Assembly (NCBI RefSeq): GCF_020667845.1
Contig: NZ_JAFMPQ010000042.1
Coordinates: 1 to 37,169 of the forward strand
Direction: 5' to 3'
DNA from: Cognatishimia sp. F0-27
GTDB lineage: Bacteria; Pseudomonadota; Alphaproteobacteria; Rhodobacterales; Rhodobacteraceae
Length of the DNA: 37,169 nt
Below are positions 1 through 8,056 of the stretch, piece by piece. The translations under genes were made by a program, and so were the position numbers. The number at the start of each line of letters is the position of its first letter. Positions within the stretch are counted from its first letter, which is position 1. Below the pieces are notes generated by a model. That model searched no databases and was not told the DNA's origin. It was given only the letters and a program-made list of their open reading frames with translations.

Positions 1-2322
1 GATCGTGTCGGCGCCCTCGCCAAAGGCCAGCCCGGCGGCCAGGTTGGCGGTCACGCCGGTGGCGCTGTTCTCGAAGCTGACGATGTCGAAATTCGTGCCA
101 CCATCCAGCTCGTCATCGCCCAGACCACCCTCGATGGAATCCTGCCCCTGGTCGCCAAAGATCGAGTCGTCACCGCCAAGCCCGATCAGCGTGTCGTCAC
201 CTTTGAGGCCAACGATGAAGTCAGGCTGATCGGTCCCAAGCTCATAATCGGAATAGATGTCGCCGATGAAGCTGTATGCGCCGAAATAGGTTGTGTAGAT
301 CGTGCCGTCTTCTACGCCGTCGATCGCGTCGATATAGGCGAAACGCTCTTGTGTCCCGCCGAAGAACACATGCGCCGCAGTGGAATAACTCACGTAGTTG
401 TAGTTAAGATTGTAGCTGTTGTAGTAGGAGTTGAAGCCTCGCGTCCGCGACAGGATGATATCGTTGAAGCCGTCCCCGTTGATATCGGCGCCGTCGATCT
501 CCAGGAACGATGCGCTGGAAAACCCATTTCCGACGTCAAAGACAATGCGATACCCGTCCGGCCCGGAGAGCGTGTCCACGTTGACGGTGTCGGTCGGTGG
601 CGTGCCGCTTCCGAAAAGAATGCTGACCCGGGCAGTTTCGGCATAGGCCGGGGTGGTGCCGGGACTGTAGCGGAAATCCTTGACCGCGATATCCGCGTAT
701 CCGTCCCCGTTGACATCGCCCAAGCCCGCGACGGTCGATCCGAGGGCCTGGAAGTCGCCGTCGACATCGTTCTGCACGATGAAGCCGAGCGCGGAATTGA
801 GGTCGGCGCGCGTCATTTCCGCCGGAGCCACAGCGCCGTCTTGACCGAAGATCACATAGGCCTGACCGGCGCTGGTTTTGGTGACCGTGTAGGTGTTCGT
901 GTAGGACTGGGTGCCCGTGTTGCGCACGTAGGCGCCGCCCATGCTGTAGAAATAGGATGTAAACGGCGGTGTGACCGTATACGAGTAGCCGCCCGCGCCG
1001 TAAGAGTAAGCGCCGAAATACGTGAAATTCGGCAGGACATAAACATAACTACCGGGGGAGTAGATGACTCCGTAGGACCCATTCCCGTACCCGACAAACG
1101 AATAGCCGCCCGGGTATGTCGTCATCGTGTAGACCGAGTAGCGTATCTCCGATGTGGTGGCGTAGCGCGCCCCGATAATGGCGTCGTCGATCCCGTCCCC
1201 GTTGAAATCGCCCACGATATCGACGGAGCCGCCGGCGTTGTCGAAGGCCTCGGAGCCGAAAAACGTGAAGCCGTTGGTCCCGTTGAGTTCCGTGGTATCG
1301 ATCGTGTCGATATTGGCGTCGGTTCCAAAGAAGATATAGGCCGCACCGACGTCCGTCTCGACCGTATAATAGAAGTAAGTGAAATAGGTTGTACCAGAAC
1401 TGGTGTAGGTTCCGGTCCGGTCAAAATAGGGAGCGCCGACGATGACGTCGGACAACATATCGTTGTTAAGATCGCCACCGGAGGCGACGCTGCGCCCGAA
1501 ACCCAGCGGATTGTAGGTTGATTGAAAAGACGCCGAGTATCCGATTACGGGATCGCCGTAGTAGCGCAACTGTCCCGGATTGGTCAGCGTCAGCGTATCT
1601 GCGCCGGGCGCAGAGATATCGACGTTGGACGCAAATCCGGATGCGTCGCCGGCCACCAGAACGACTGAACCCGGTCCGGGAACGATGATCGTATAGGAAC
1701 TATAGGTATTCGTATAGGTGTTGACGACACTGGGCGCATAATATGCCGTCAGGCCGACATCGGGGAACCCGTCGCCGTTGAAGTCTCCAACGCCAAAGAC
1801 GGTTTCACCGAAGCCTTCGAACAGCCCCCCATTGTCAATCGCAGACACGCCCGGATCGGCAGCGTCGAGCACGAGGACGCCCGAGGGCGGTGCGACCAGG
1901 GTATTCGAGCCGAACAGGATGAAGGCGCCTTGCGTCGAGTAGCCGCTCGTATCTTCCGTCGACAGGATGACATCGGCGAATCCGTCGCCATTCACGTCCC
2001 CAAGCCCGCTGACGGATTCGCCGACATAATCGTAGGCGTTGCTGCCTCGCAGGAGAAACCCTTGCGACGGGAGAAGATTGATGAGGTCAACCGTCGGCAG
2101 GAGCCCGGTCTCGGACCCGAAGAGGAGCGCCGCGCCACCGACGCTGAAATTCGTGTAGGTCCCGCCCGACGCACCCGTTGTGTAGTTCAGATACTCTGCA
2201 CCAACAACAAAGTCGCCAAAGCCGTCACCATTGACATCGCCGACCATTGCGACGCTGTTGCCGAATTCGGGGGCAGGCGTGTTGAAAAGCGTGTCGTTAA
2301 ACACTGACGCGATGACCGGCAT
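1..2322 (-). CDS. FG-GAP / RTX secreted calcium-binding protein (3' end cut by window edge)
   Basis: The reading frame is open from an ATG at 2322 to base 1 (774 codons) with no stop, so the gene continues past the left edge. An AAGGGA ribosome-binding site lies about 8 bases before the ATG. The first ~650 residues hold about seven FG-GAP/integrin-alpha type repeats, recognisable by DVNGDGFGD, DVNGDGFAD, DFNGDGFPD, DLNNDMLSD, DFNGDGIDD, DVNGDGYAD and INGDGFND loops. These calcium-binding loops normally belong to a beta-propeller. They are followed by RTX nonapeptides (GGDDSIFGD, GDDELDGGT) and, at the edge, a GVTANLAAG module of the kind found between RTX blocks. No N-terminal signal peptide is visible, as expected for type I secretion. 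Likely role: extracellular or surface calcium-stabilised protein, perhaps adhesive. Family assignment is firm; function is inferred. Confidence 0.88.
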   Translation of the reverse strand, partial: MPVIASVFNDTLFNTPAPEFGNSVAMVGDVNGDGFGDFVVGAEYLNYTTGASGGTYTNFSVGGAALLFGSETGLLPTVDLINLLPSQGFLLRGSNAYDYVGESVSGLGDVNGDGFADVILSTEDTSGYSTQGAFILFGSNTLVAPPSGVLVLDAADPGVSAIDNGGLFEGFGETVFGVGDFNGDGFPDVGLTAYYAPSVVNTYTNTYSSYTIIVPGPGSVVLVAGDASGFASNVDISAPGADTLTLTNPGQLRYYGDPVIGYSASFQSTYNPLGFGRSVASGGDLNNDMLSDVIVGAPYFDRTGTYTSSGTTYFTYFYYTVETDVGAAYIFFGTDANIDTIDTTELNGTNGFTFFGSEAFDNAGGSVDIVGDFNGDGIDDAIIGARYATTSEIRYSVYTMTTYPGGYSFVGYGNGSYGVIYSPGSYVYVLPNFTYFGAYSYGAGGYSYTVTPPFTSYFYSMGGAYVRNTGTQSYTNTYTVTKTSAGQAYVIFGQDGAVAPAEMTRADLNSALGFIVQNDVDGDFQALGSTVAGLGDVNGDGYADIAVKDFRYSPGTTPAYAETARVSILFGSGTPPTDTVNVDTLSGPDGYRIVFDVGNGFSSASFLEIDGADINGDGFNDIILSRTRGFNSYYNSYNLNYNYVSYSTAAHVFFGGTQERFAYIDAIDGVEDGTIYTTYFGAYSFIGDIYSDYELGTDQPDFIVGLKGDDTLIGLGGDDSIFGDQGQDSIEGGLGDDELDGGTNFDIVSFENSATGVTANLAAGLAFGEGADTI

Positions 2323-2502
2323 GATCCATCCCTTCAACAATTATGTTCTTGTTCGATGAGGCCGCGAAACGCCGCCATGGAAATTATGTTTAACTGCATC
2401 TTGCCCGCCGGCGGGATTCATGTCCATTGTTTTTCGGCGAAATTCAGGCCGCATGTCGCGGATGTTTCCACGGTGACCGCAATCGGTTGAGGTTTTTCGA
2501 TC
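2323..2502. promoter_or_regulatory. Divergent intergenic region with a GC palindrome
   Basis: This 180-base gap separates the FG-GAP/RTX gene (leftward) from the TIGR03032 gene (rightward), so it must hold two outward promoters. A perfect 12-base palindrome CCCGCCGGCGGG occupies 2404-2415. I could not pick convincing -35/-10 boxes. The palindrome could be an operator, but GC-rich palindromes also arise by chance in this genome. Confidence 0.3.
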
Positions 2503-3600
2503 ATGCAAGACAATTATGGCGATGACGCCGCTGCGACCCAGACCGCTCCTTCGAAACCGGCGCAGCCGCCGTTGCGCATGCTTGAAAGCCAGGGACTGGC
2601 CGGGTTTCTGGTCGAAAACGGCATTTCGCTCGCCTTCACCACCTACCAGGCCGGGAAGATCTTCTTTGTCGGGGTCAATCCGCAAGGCCGGATTTCGATT
2701 TTCGAGCGGAATTTCCCGCGCTGCATGGGGTTGTCGGTGGCCAATGGCTCGATCTGGCTCAGCTCGCTGTTTCAGATCTGGCGGATGGAGAACTTCCTCC
2801 AACCCGGCCAGCAGCACAATGGCTATGACGGGCTGTTCGTGCCTCTGGCGAGCCACGTCACCGGAGAGGTCGATGCCCACGACATGACCGAAGGCCGCGA
2901 CGGCCAGCCGATCTTTGTCGCCACGCGGATGAACTGCATCGCGACGCTCGACCGGCGCCACAGCTTCGTGCCGATCTGGAAGCCGCCCTTCATCGACAAG
3001 ATCGTGGCCGAGGACCGGTGCCACCTCAACGGGGCGGCCTTCGTCCGGGGCAAGGCGAAATACGTGACCTGCGTTGCGACGACGAATTTCGCGCGCGGCT
3101 GGTCCGACCGGCGCCGGGACGGCGGGGTGATCCTCGACGTGGCCTCCGGCGAGATCGTGGCGCAGGGCATGTCGATGCCGCATTCGCCCCGGCTGCATGA
3201 TGACAAGCTCTGGGTGATCCAGTCCGGGCGCGGGCAGTTTGGCTGGGTTGATCGCAACACGGGCAAGTTCGAGACGGTCTGCAACATGCCGGGATTTGCG
3301 CGCGGCCTTCAATTTGTCGGCAAACACGCGATCATCGGCATCTCCGGGCCGCGCAAGGACAAGACGTTTGAAGGGCTGGAGCTTAACGAACGCCTCGCGC
3401 AAGCCAATCAGGAACCGATCTGTGGCGTTCTGATCGTCAATCTTGAAACCGGCACGATCGAGCATCGGCTGGAGCTGCAGGGCGTCGTGTCGGAGCTTTA
3501 CGATGTGGCCGTGCTTCCGGGGCTGCGCCGGCCCATGGCGATCGGATTGCAGGCCGACGATATCCGCTACATGCTCTATCCAAAACCGATGGCGGACTGA
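2503..3600 (+). CDS. TIGR03032 family protein (DUF4915-like)
   Basis: A 365-residue protein with the conserved family features: an early GISLAFTTYQAGKIFFVG block, then FPRCMGL, a D/E-rich HDMTEG stretch, DRCHLNGAAF, and SMPHSPRLHDDKLWV, with a C-terminal GVVSELYDVAVLPG. Repeated short beta-like segments such as LWVIQSGRGQFGWVD suggest a beta-propeller-like fold. No signal peptide or membrane segment is seen. The family has no established reaction; in other bacteria its members occur near TPR, sulfotransferase or glycan genes. Here the next gene downstream (101-base gap, same strand) is sulfotransferase-like, so the two are probably co-transcribed. The ATG at 2503 is preceded by a GAGG about 12 bases upstream and gives the expected full-length protein. 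Family call is confident; function unknown. Confidence 0.85.
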   Translation: MQDNYGDDAAATQTAPSKPAQPPLRMLESQGLAGFLVENGISLAFTTYQAGKIFFVGVNPQGRISIFERNFPRCMGLSVANGSIWLSSLFQIWRMENFLQPGQQHNGYDGLFVPLASHVTGEVDAHDMTEGRDGQPIFVATRMNCIATLDRRHSFVPIWKPPFIDKIVAEDRCHLNGAAFVRGKAKYVTCVATTNFARGWSDRRRDGGVILDVASGEIVAQGMSMPHSPRLHDDKLWVIQSGRGQFGWVDRNTGKFETVCNMPGFARGLQFVGKHAIIGISGPRKDKTFEGLELNERLAQANQEPICGVLIVNLETGTIEHRLELQGVVSELYDVAVLPGLRRPMAIGLQADDIRYMLYPKPMAD

Positions 3601-3701
3601 TCGGTGCCTGAAGGCCGCCCTTTCCGACGAGAAGCCAAACCGCTATCCATAATCGGGCTTGCGACACGACATGCAGGCGCCACACCACCGGGAGATTTCT
3701 T

Positions 3702-4790
3702 GTGACACGTCTTGTTCTGCACGGGGGCGACTGCAAATCGGGCAGCACGGCCATTCAGTCGGTTCTGCAACTGGGCAGCTGGCGTTACAGCGGCGAGACT
3801 ATGCTCAAGCTTGCCTACGCCCAAGGCGGTCGGCGCGAAGGGCTCAACCATCAGCGGCTTGCGGACTCGCTGCACATGAAGAAGGCGATGAGCTATCGCG
3901 AGACGGCGTGGGCCAATCTGGGTAAGGATTTCACCGAAAGCGATGCGGATGTGATGGTGATCTCCGCGGAGCGCTTCGAGTTTGCGCCCCCTGAAGCCGT
4001 GCGCGCCGCGCTTGAAGAGTTTGTCCCCGACGCGATGCAGGATCTGCGCGTGATCCTTTATGTGCGCCCGCATGCCGCAAGGCTGCTGTCGGGGTATGCG
4101 CAGAACGTGCAGCAGCGTATCTTCAAGGACGATCTTCCGGCGTTTCTTGAGCAGATGTCGACCGAGGAGCGGTTCATCTATGCGCCGCGGCTTCTGCGCT
4201 GGAAGGAGACGTTCGGAGACGCGCTCGAGATCCGCCCCATGGTGCGCGACATGCTCTTCGAGAACTGCGTGGTGCATGACTTCCTGTCCTTCTGCGCCGA
4301 AGGCACAAGCGCGGTGCCCGTGGTCGAAAAAATCCCGAGGGAAAACGCCTCGCTCAACCCCCACGGGCTGGAGCTGATCCGCCAGATGGCCCTGGCCTTG
4401 CAGAAGCGGAACCCCGCGCCGAACCCGCAACATGCCCAGATCATGGAACGGCTCGGCCACAACCTCGAACGGATTCCGAGTTTCTCGGGGGGTGGTATCC
4501 AGCTTCCGGACAGCATGCGCGCAGATGTGCGGGCGGCGTTCATGGCGGATGCAGACCGCTGCGACAAGGAGCTTTTCGGGACGCCCGTGATGGTGCCACA
4601 ACTGGAGCGCGCGCTGGCAAAGCCTTTCGATCCCAGCGCGGTGCCCACCGCCGAAGAGATTGATCGGCTCAAGGATTTGTCTCTGGTCTGGCTCGACATG
4701 CTGGGCCGGGTGCTGCAGCAGGCGGCCGCTGGCCGGAAGCAGGGCGCGCCCGGCGCGCAACCGGGACGCCCCCAGATCCGTCAGAACTGA
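3702..4790 (+). CDS. Sulfotransferase-like protein
   Basis: A 362-residue protein. The start is GTG at 3702 with GGAG at 3691-3694, seven bases upstream. Residues 7-17 (HGGDCKSGSTA) match the P-loop-like PAPS 5'-phosphosulfate loop of sulfotransferases, with K12 in the usual position. Residues 117-132 (VILYVRPHAARLLSGY) match the 3'-phosphate-binding strand and helix, with R122 and S130 in the expected places. The C-terminal third is helical and ends in a Gly/Arg/Gln-rich tail. The likely reaction is transfer of sulfate from PAPS to an unidentified acceptor, probably in the cytoplasm. Identity to well-studied members looks low, so a PAPS-fold protein of other function is possible. It follows the TIGR03032 gene and may act with it. 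Confidence 0.65.
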   Translation: MTRLVLHGGDCKSGSTAIQSVLQLGSWRYSGETMLKLAYAQGGRREGLNHQRLADSLHMKKAMSYRETAWANLGKDFTESDADVMVISAERFEFAPPEAVRAALEEFVPDAMQDLRVILYVRPHAARLLSGYAQNVQQRIFKDDLPAFLEQMSTEERFIYAPRLLRWKETFGDALEIRPMVRDMLFENCVVHDFLSFCAEGTSAVPVVEKIPRENASLNPHGLELIRQMALALQKRNPAPNPQHAQIMERLGHNLERIPSFSGGGIQLPDSMRADVRAAFMADADRCDKELFGTPVMVPQLERALAKPFDPSAVPTAEEIDRLKDLSLVWLDMLGRVLQQAAAGRKQGAPGAQPGRPQIRQN

Positions 4791-5052
4791 TACGGCGCCG
4801 AAGGTCCCGAGCCTGGGCGGCGTTTGGCGGGCATTCCAAGGGTAGCGGGAGCCGTGCCTCACCTCCTTGCAGACAAGGCGCCGCATCCGCAGATCGGGCG
4901 GAACGCTTTCGGCGCCCCTTCAAGGCCGGCAGGGACATCGCTGGATCAAGCCCGTCAGGGACATCGCTCGCTTGGCACGCGGAGCCACCGGGTTGATCGC
5001 ACGCGCGCGGCTTGGGGCGCGCGGCATGAGGACCGCGACGCTCGGGCCGGGC
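4791..5052. other. Convergent intergenic spacer with a 13-bp direct repeat
   Basis: This gap lies between two converging genes. It contains the 13-base direct repeat CAGGGACATCGCT at 4930-4942 and 4956-4968 (26-base offset). No open frame here resembles a protein, and no clear hairpin followed by a T tract was found. Confidence 0.45.
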
Positions 5053-5832
5053 TCAGTCGTTGAGCAACCGGCGCATCCTCTCCGTGGCGGCCTTGAGCTG
5101 TGGCAGCATCATGATCAGGTCATCGACCCCGTGCCGTTGCAGCGGCGCGTGGATCGACAGGGTTGTCATCAGTCGCCCCTGCGCGTCCGTGATCGGCGCG
5201 GCCACAGCCGTCATGCCTTCCATGAACTCTTCGTTGTCGGTGGCAAAGCCGCGCCCGCGGATTGCGGCCACCTCCTCGCGCAGCTGATCGGGGTCGGTTA
5301 TGGTGCGATCGGTTTCCTTGCTCAGGGTGAGCCAATCGAGATACCGGTCGAGCCGGTCCGAGCGCAGCGAAGACAGGAACATCTTGCCGCTGGCCGTGCA
5401 ATGAAACGGCACCTGCGTGCCCACGGGCAGTTGGATCCGCAGGGGCCAATGGGTCTCCACCCGGTCGAGATAGACCATCCCGTAGCGTCCCGGAGCGGCA
5501 AGGTTGCAGGTTTCCTCGACCTCTTCGGCGAGGGCCGTCATGATCATCAGACGCTCTGCGCGGACGCGTTGTGACGAGAAGGTGTTGCTTGCCAACCGCC
5601 GGAGGCGATGACCCGGACCGTAAGACCGCCCGTCGATGTCGCGCACCAGAAACCCTTCATCCTCCGCCGTCGCAAGCAAGCGATGCACCGTTGGCTTCGG
5701 CAAGCCCAGCGCGTCGGACAGGGCGCTGGCGCTCACCGGAGTGCCGGCCTGCGCCACCTCTTCGAGGATCAAAAGGAGGCGCAGGTTGGTCGGGATCTGC
5801 CCCTTTTCGGCTTTAACGGCATCGTCAGGCAT
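5053..5832 (-). CDS. IclR family transcriptional regulator
   Basis: A 259-residue protein of normal family length. Residues ~16-65 form the N-terminal winged helix-turn-helix (NLRLLLILEEVAQ, then LSDALGLPKPTVHRLLATAEDEGFL). Residues ~80-255 form the IclR effector-binding domain, with typical GRYGMVYLDRVE, PFHCTASGKMFLS, RGRGFATDNEEFMEGMTAVAAPI and LSIHAPLQR blocks. It lies 11 bases after the end of dctM on the same strand, with GAGAGG overlapping the dctM stop as its ribosome-binding site. It therefore appears to be the last gene of the TRAP operon. The expected role is control of this operon and the divergent GMC gene in response to the transported substrate or a metabolite. The ligand is unknown. 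Confidence 0.93.
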   Translation of the reverse strand: MPDDAVKAEKGQIPTNLRLLLILEEVAQAGTPVSASALSDALGLPKPTVHRLLATAEDEGFLVRDIDGRSYGPGHRLRRLASNTFSSQRVRAERLMIMTALAEEVEETCNLAAPGRYGMVYLDRVETHWPLRIQLPVGTQVPFHCTASGKMFLSSLRSDRLDRYLDWLTLSKETDRTITDPDQLREEVAAIRGRGFATDNEEFMEGMTAVAAPITDAQGRLMTTLSIHAPLQRHGVDDLIMMLPQLKAATERMRRLLND

Positions 5833-5843
5833 GAGCGGCGGTC

Positions 5844-7202
5844 TTACCTCTCGGGCAGAAGGAACAAAGCCAGATCCGGCGTCAGCGCAACAAGGATCCA
5901 GACGCTGATCAGGGCGATCAGATAGGGAACCGTGTAACGCAGCAGGCGGAAATACGGCACCCCTGTCACACCAGACGCGACATAAAGGTTCAACCCGTAA
6001 GGTGGCGTGATGAAGCCAATGGACGCGCCGACAAGGAAGATCACCGAGAAGTGGATCGGATCCACGCCCACGCTGGCGGCAATTGGTGCCAAAATGGGTG
6101 CGAGGATGATGGTTACGGGAAGCGATTCGAGCACCATGCCAGAGAAGAACACGATGACCATGGCGGTGAAGAGCACCGCATAATAGCCGCCCATGGCGGT
6201 CACGAAATCACCGATCACCGCCTGAGCGCCGAGCAGCGACAGGATCTGCTGCATCACGACGGAAATCGCGATCAGCGGTGCCAGAATACCGGTGATCTCC
6301 GCAGACCGCATGGTGATCGACGGGATCTGCCACGGTGTGAAACCGTCGACGACCAGCATCTCCGGGTAGCTTTTCTCCTTCCAGGTCTTTTCCGACTTGA
6401 GACCGAGCGCGCTTGTGATGATCCACGACACCACACCCGCGATGATGCAGAAACCCACCGTCACGCCCGCCGCCTCGGTCGGGGAGAACTTGCCGGTGTA
6501 GATGCCCCAGAGCACCAGACCGATGGCAAAGAAGCCCAGCCAGGCGCCGAAGGCGGTCTTGAGCACGCGGTTGACCTGAAGCGGGATCAGGTAGCCCCAG
6601 CCATTGATCCGGCAGATGATCCAGCAGGCGACCTGCATGCCGATGACCATCAACGCGCCGGGCAGGATGCCGGCGACAAACAGATCCGAAATCGGCAGGT
6701 TCATCAGGAAGCCATAGACGATGAAGATAATCGACGGCGGAATGATGATGCCCACCGTGCCGCCCGCCGCCGCCGTGGCCGCCGAGAAGCGTTCGTCATA
6801 GCCACCCTTGACCATTTCGGGATGCAGCATCGAGCCGATGGTTGCGGTGGTCGCGGAGTTGGACCCCGAAATCGCGGCAAAAAGCCCGCATGCGCCGAGC
6901 GACGCCATCGCCAGACCGCCGCGCAACCAGCCAAGGCAGGCATAGGCAAAATCCGACAGCCTTCGCGCAATGCCGGATTTGTTGATCAGGTCACCGGTCA
7001 GGATGAAAAGCGGCATCGCCAGCAGCGCAAAGCCCTTGTTGAACACGTTGAGCAGCTCCGCGCCCATATTGTCGAGCGTGAGCCCCAGCACGAAGGAACA
7101 GCCGATCACCCAATAGGCGATCACCAGAAGGACGGGCACCCCGAGCATGAACAGGAAGGTCACGCCGACCGAGATGAGTGTGATGATGGTGCCATCGGTC
7201 AT
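5844..7202 (-). CDS. dctM: TRAP transporter large permease (DctM family)
   Basis: A 452-residue, highly hydrophobic protein. The true start is the ATG at 7202, overlapping the dctQ stop by one base (TGATG), which implies translational coupling; a longer open frame upstream to 7466 is only read-through of dctQ sequence. The protein has about 12 predicted membrane segments, with typical DctM blocks: ISGSNSATTATIGSMLHPEMV, GGTVGIIIPPSIIFIVYGF, ESLPVTIILAPILAPIAASVGVDPIHF and GFITPPYGLNLYVASGVTGV. It forms the Na+-driven transport channel for an organic acid or related solute delivered by DctP. About 27 residues carry an unusual soluble insert (residues ~240-275, LGLKSEKTWKEKSYPEMLVVDG), which occurs in some members. 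Substrate not deducible. Confidence 0.95.
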   Translation of the reverse strand: MTDGTIITLISVGVTFLFMLGVPVLLVIAYWVIGCSFVLGLTLDNMGAELLNVFNKGFALLAMPLFILTGDLINKSGIARRLSDFAYACLGWLRGGLAMASLGACGLFAAISGSNSATTATIGSMLHPEMVKGGYDERFSAATAAAGGTVGIIIPPSIIFIVYGFLMNLPISDLFVAGILPGALMVIGMQVACWIICRINGWGYLIPLQVNRVLKTAFGAWLGFFAIGLVLWGIYTGKFSPTEAAGVTVGFCIIAGVVSWIITSALGLKSEKTWKEKSYPEMLVVDGFTPWQIPSITMRSAEITGILAPLIAISVVMQQILSLLGAQAVIGDFVTAMGGYYAVLFTAMVIVFFSGMVLESLPVTIILAPILAPIAASVGVDPIHFSVIFLVGASIGFITPPYGLNLYVASGVTGVPYFRLLRYTVPYLIALISVWILVALTPDLALFLLPER

Positions 7203-7870
7203 CAGCTTTCGCCTCCGATTACCGCCTGCCTGATCAGCGGCGCACCGCTGCGGAAATTCTTGATGTCGTCCTGGATATTCTCGACCGCGCGCGCGGCCAT
7301 GAGCGTCCCGGCCAGAGGCGCGCCAAGCAGGAACCACCACTGCATCGTGTCGTCCGTGCCAAGGACCATCTGGAAGTTGGAAGCGGAGAGGGCCACGACG
7401 CGCGACGTCGTCACCACGAAGATCAGCGCAAAGCCGAACCAGAGAAAGAAATCGAGCCAGAGGCACGCAAACTGCGCGCCGCGCGGCATGCGGGAGCGGA
7501 ACTCCGAGAAGCTCAGATGCGTGCGGACGCGGATGTTATAGGCCGCACCGAACCATGCCATGACCATGAAGAGAAAGGGCGGGATCGTCGTTGACCACGG
7601 CTGCTGGTTGGAAAAAATGAAACGATCCACCACACCCCAGAAGATGATCAGCGCAATCGCGAGATAGCAGGTGATCATCACGGTGCGTTCGAAATACCGT
7701 TCGATCAGTGGCACCCGGTGATAGACCCAGGCAAGCAACAGCCCCGTCAGAAGCAGATAGACCGCCGCAATCGCATAGGTGCTGTCGGCGCCGAGCGCCT
7801 GGCGGATCATCCATGAATCCTGGCTGGCAAACGCGCTGATCAGAGCGCTCGTATCGGACCAGATCGACAT
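7202..7870 (-). CDS. dctQ: TRAP transporter small permease (DctQ family)
   Basis: A 222-residue membrane protein, slightly longer than the common ~170-residue DctQ because of an N-terminal extension of ~25 residues. Four main hydrophobic segments are visible, around residues 32-50, 65-85, 98-112 and 142-162, plus a shorter one near 185. The WFGAAYNIRVRTHLSFSEF block is the conserved DctQ motif after the third segment. GGGAGGGG just before the ATG is a strong ribosome-binding site. It partners DctM, overlaps it by one base, and is separated from dctP by a 186-base gap with a terminator-like hairpin. Role: accessory membrane subunit of the substrate-binding-protein-dependent secondary transporter. 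Confidence 0.92.
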   Translation of the reverse strand: MSIWSDTSALISAFASQDSWMIRQALGADSTYAIAAVYLLLTGLLLAWVYHRVPLIERYFERTVMITCYLAIALIIFWGVVDRFIFSNQQPWSTTIPPFLFMVMAWFGAAYNIRVRTHLSFSEFRSRMPRGAQFACLWLDFFLWFGFALIFVVTTSRVVALSASNFQMVLGTDDTMQWWFLLGAPLAGTLMAARAVENIQDDIKNFRSGAPLIRQAVIGGES

Positions 7871-8001
7871 CGGCCCCTCCCCTAAGTTTCCCTGACCGGC
7901 CGTGTTGCCCCTGCGCGGCGCGCGCGGGGTCGACCGGCTGCATCTGTCGTGATGTCTTGCGTGGTCCGTGCCGCGCCGATCGGCGGGCGCACGACCCTGT
8001 C

Positions 8002-8035
8002 AAAAAAGGCCAGCCCCGCGCGCGCGGGACCGGCC
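8002..8035 (-). terminator. Intra-operon terminator-like hairpin between dctP and dctQ
   Basis: Read on the minus strand, a GC-rich stem (arms GGCC at 8032-8035 and 8008-8011, inner CCCGC/GCGGG pairs, two mismatches) is followed directly by six T residues (8007-8002). This is the classic form of an intrinsic terminator. It lies in the 186-base gap after dctP, and part of transcription probably stops here. That would give more binding protein than membrane subunits, as TRAP systems need. Confidence 0.72.
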
Positions 8036-8056
8036 ACTGCTTTCAAACCGCCTCGG

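Noticed and set aside
7203-7466. N-terminal extension of 88 residues on DctM
   Set aside because: It overlaps dctQ in another frame. The ATG at 7202 overlaps the dctQ stop, as usual in TRAP operons, and begins a typical DctM N-terminus.
6051-7541. A 496-codon His/Asp/Arg-rich plus-strand frame opposite dctM/dctQ
   Set aside because: It mirrors membrane protein genes and has no domain. The minus-strand genes have clear TRAP motifs and coupled starts.
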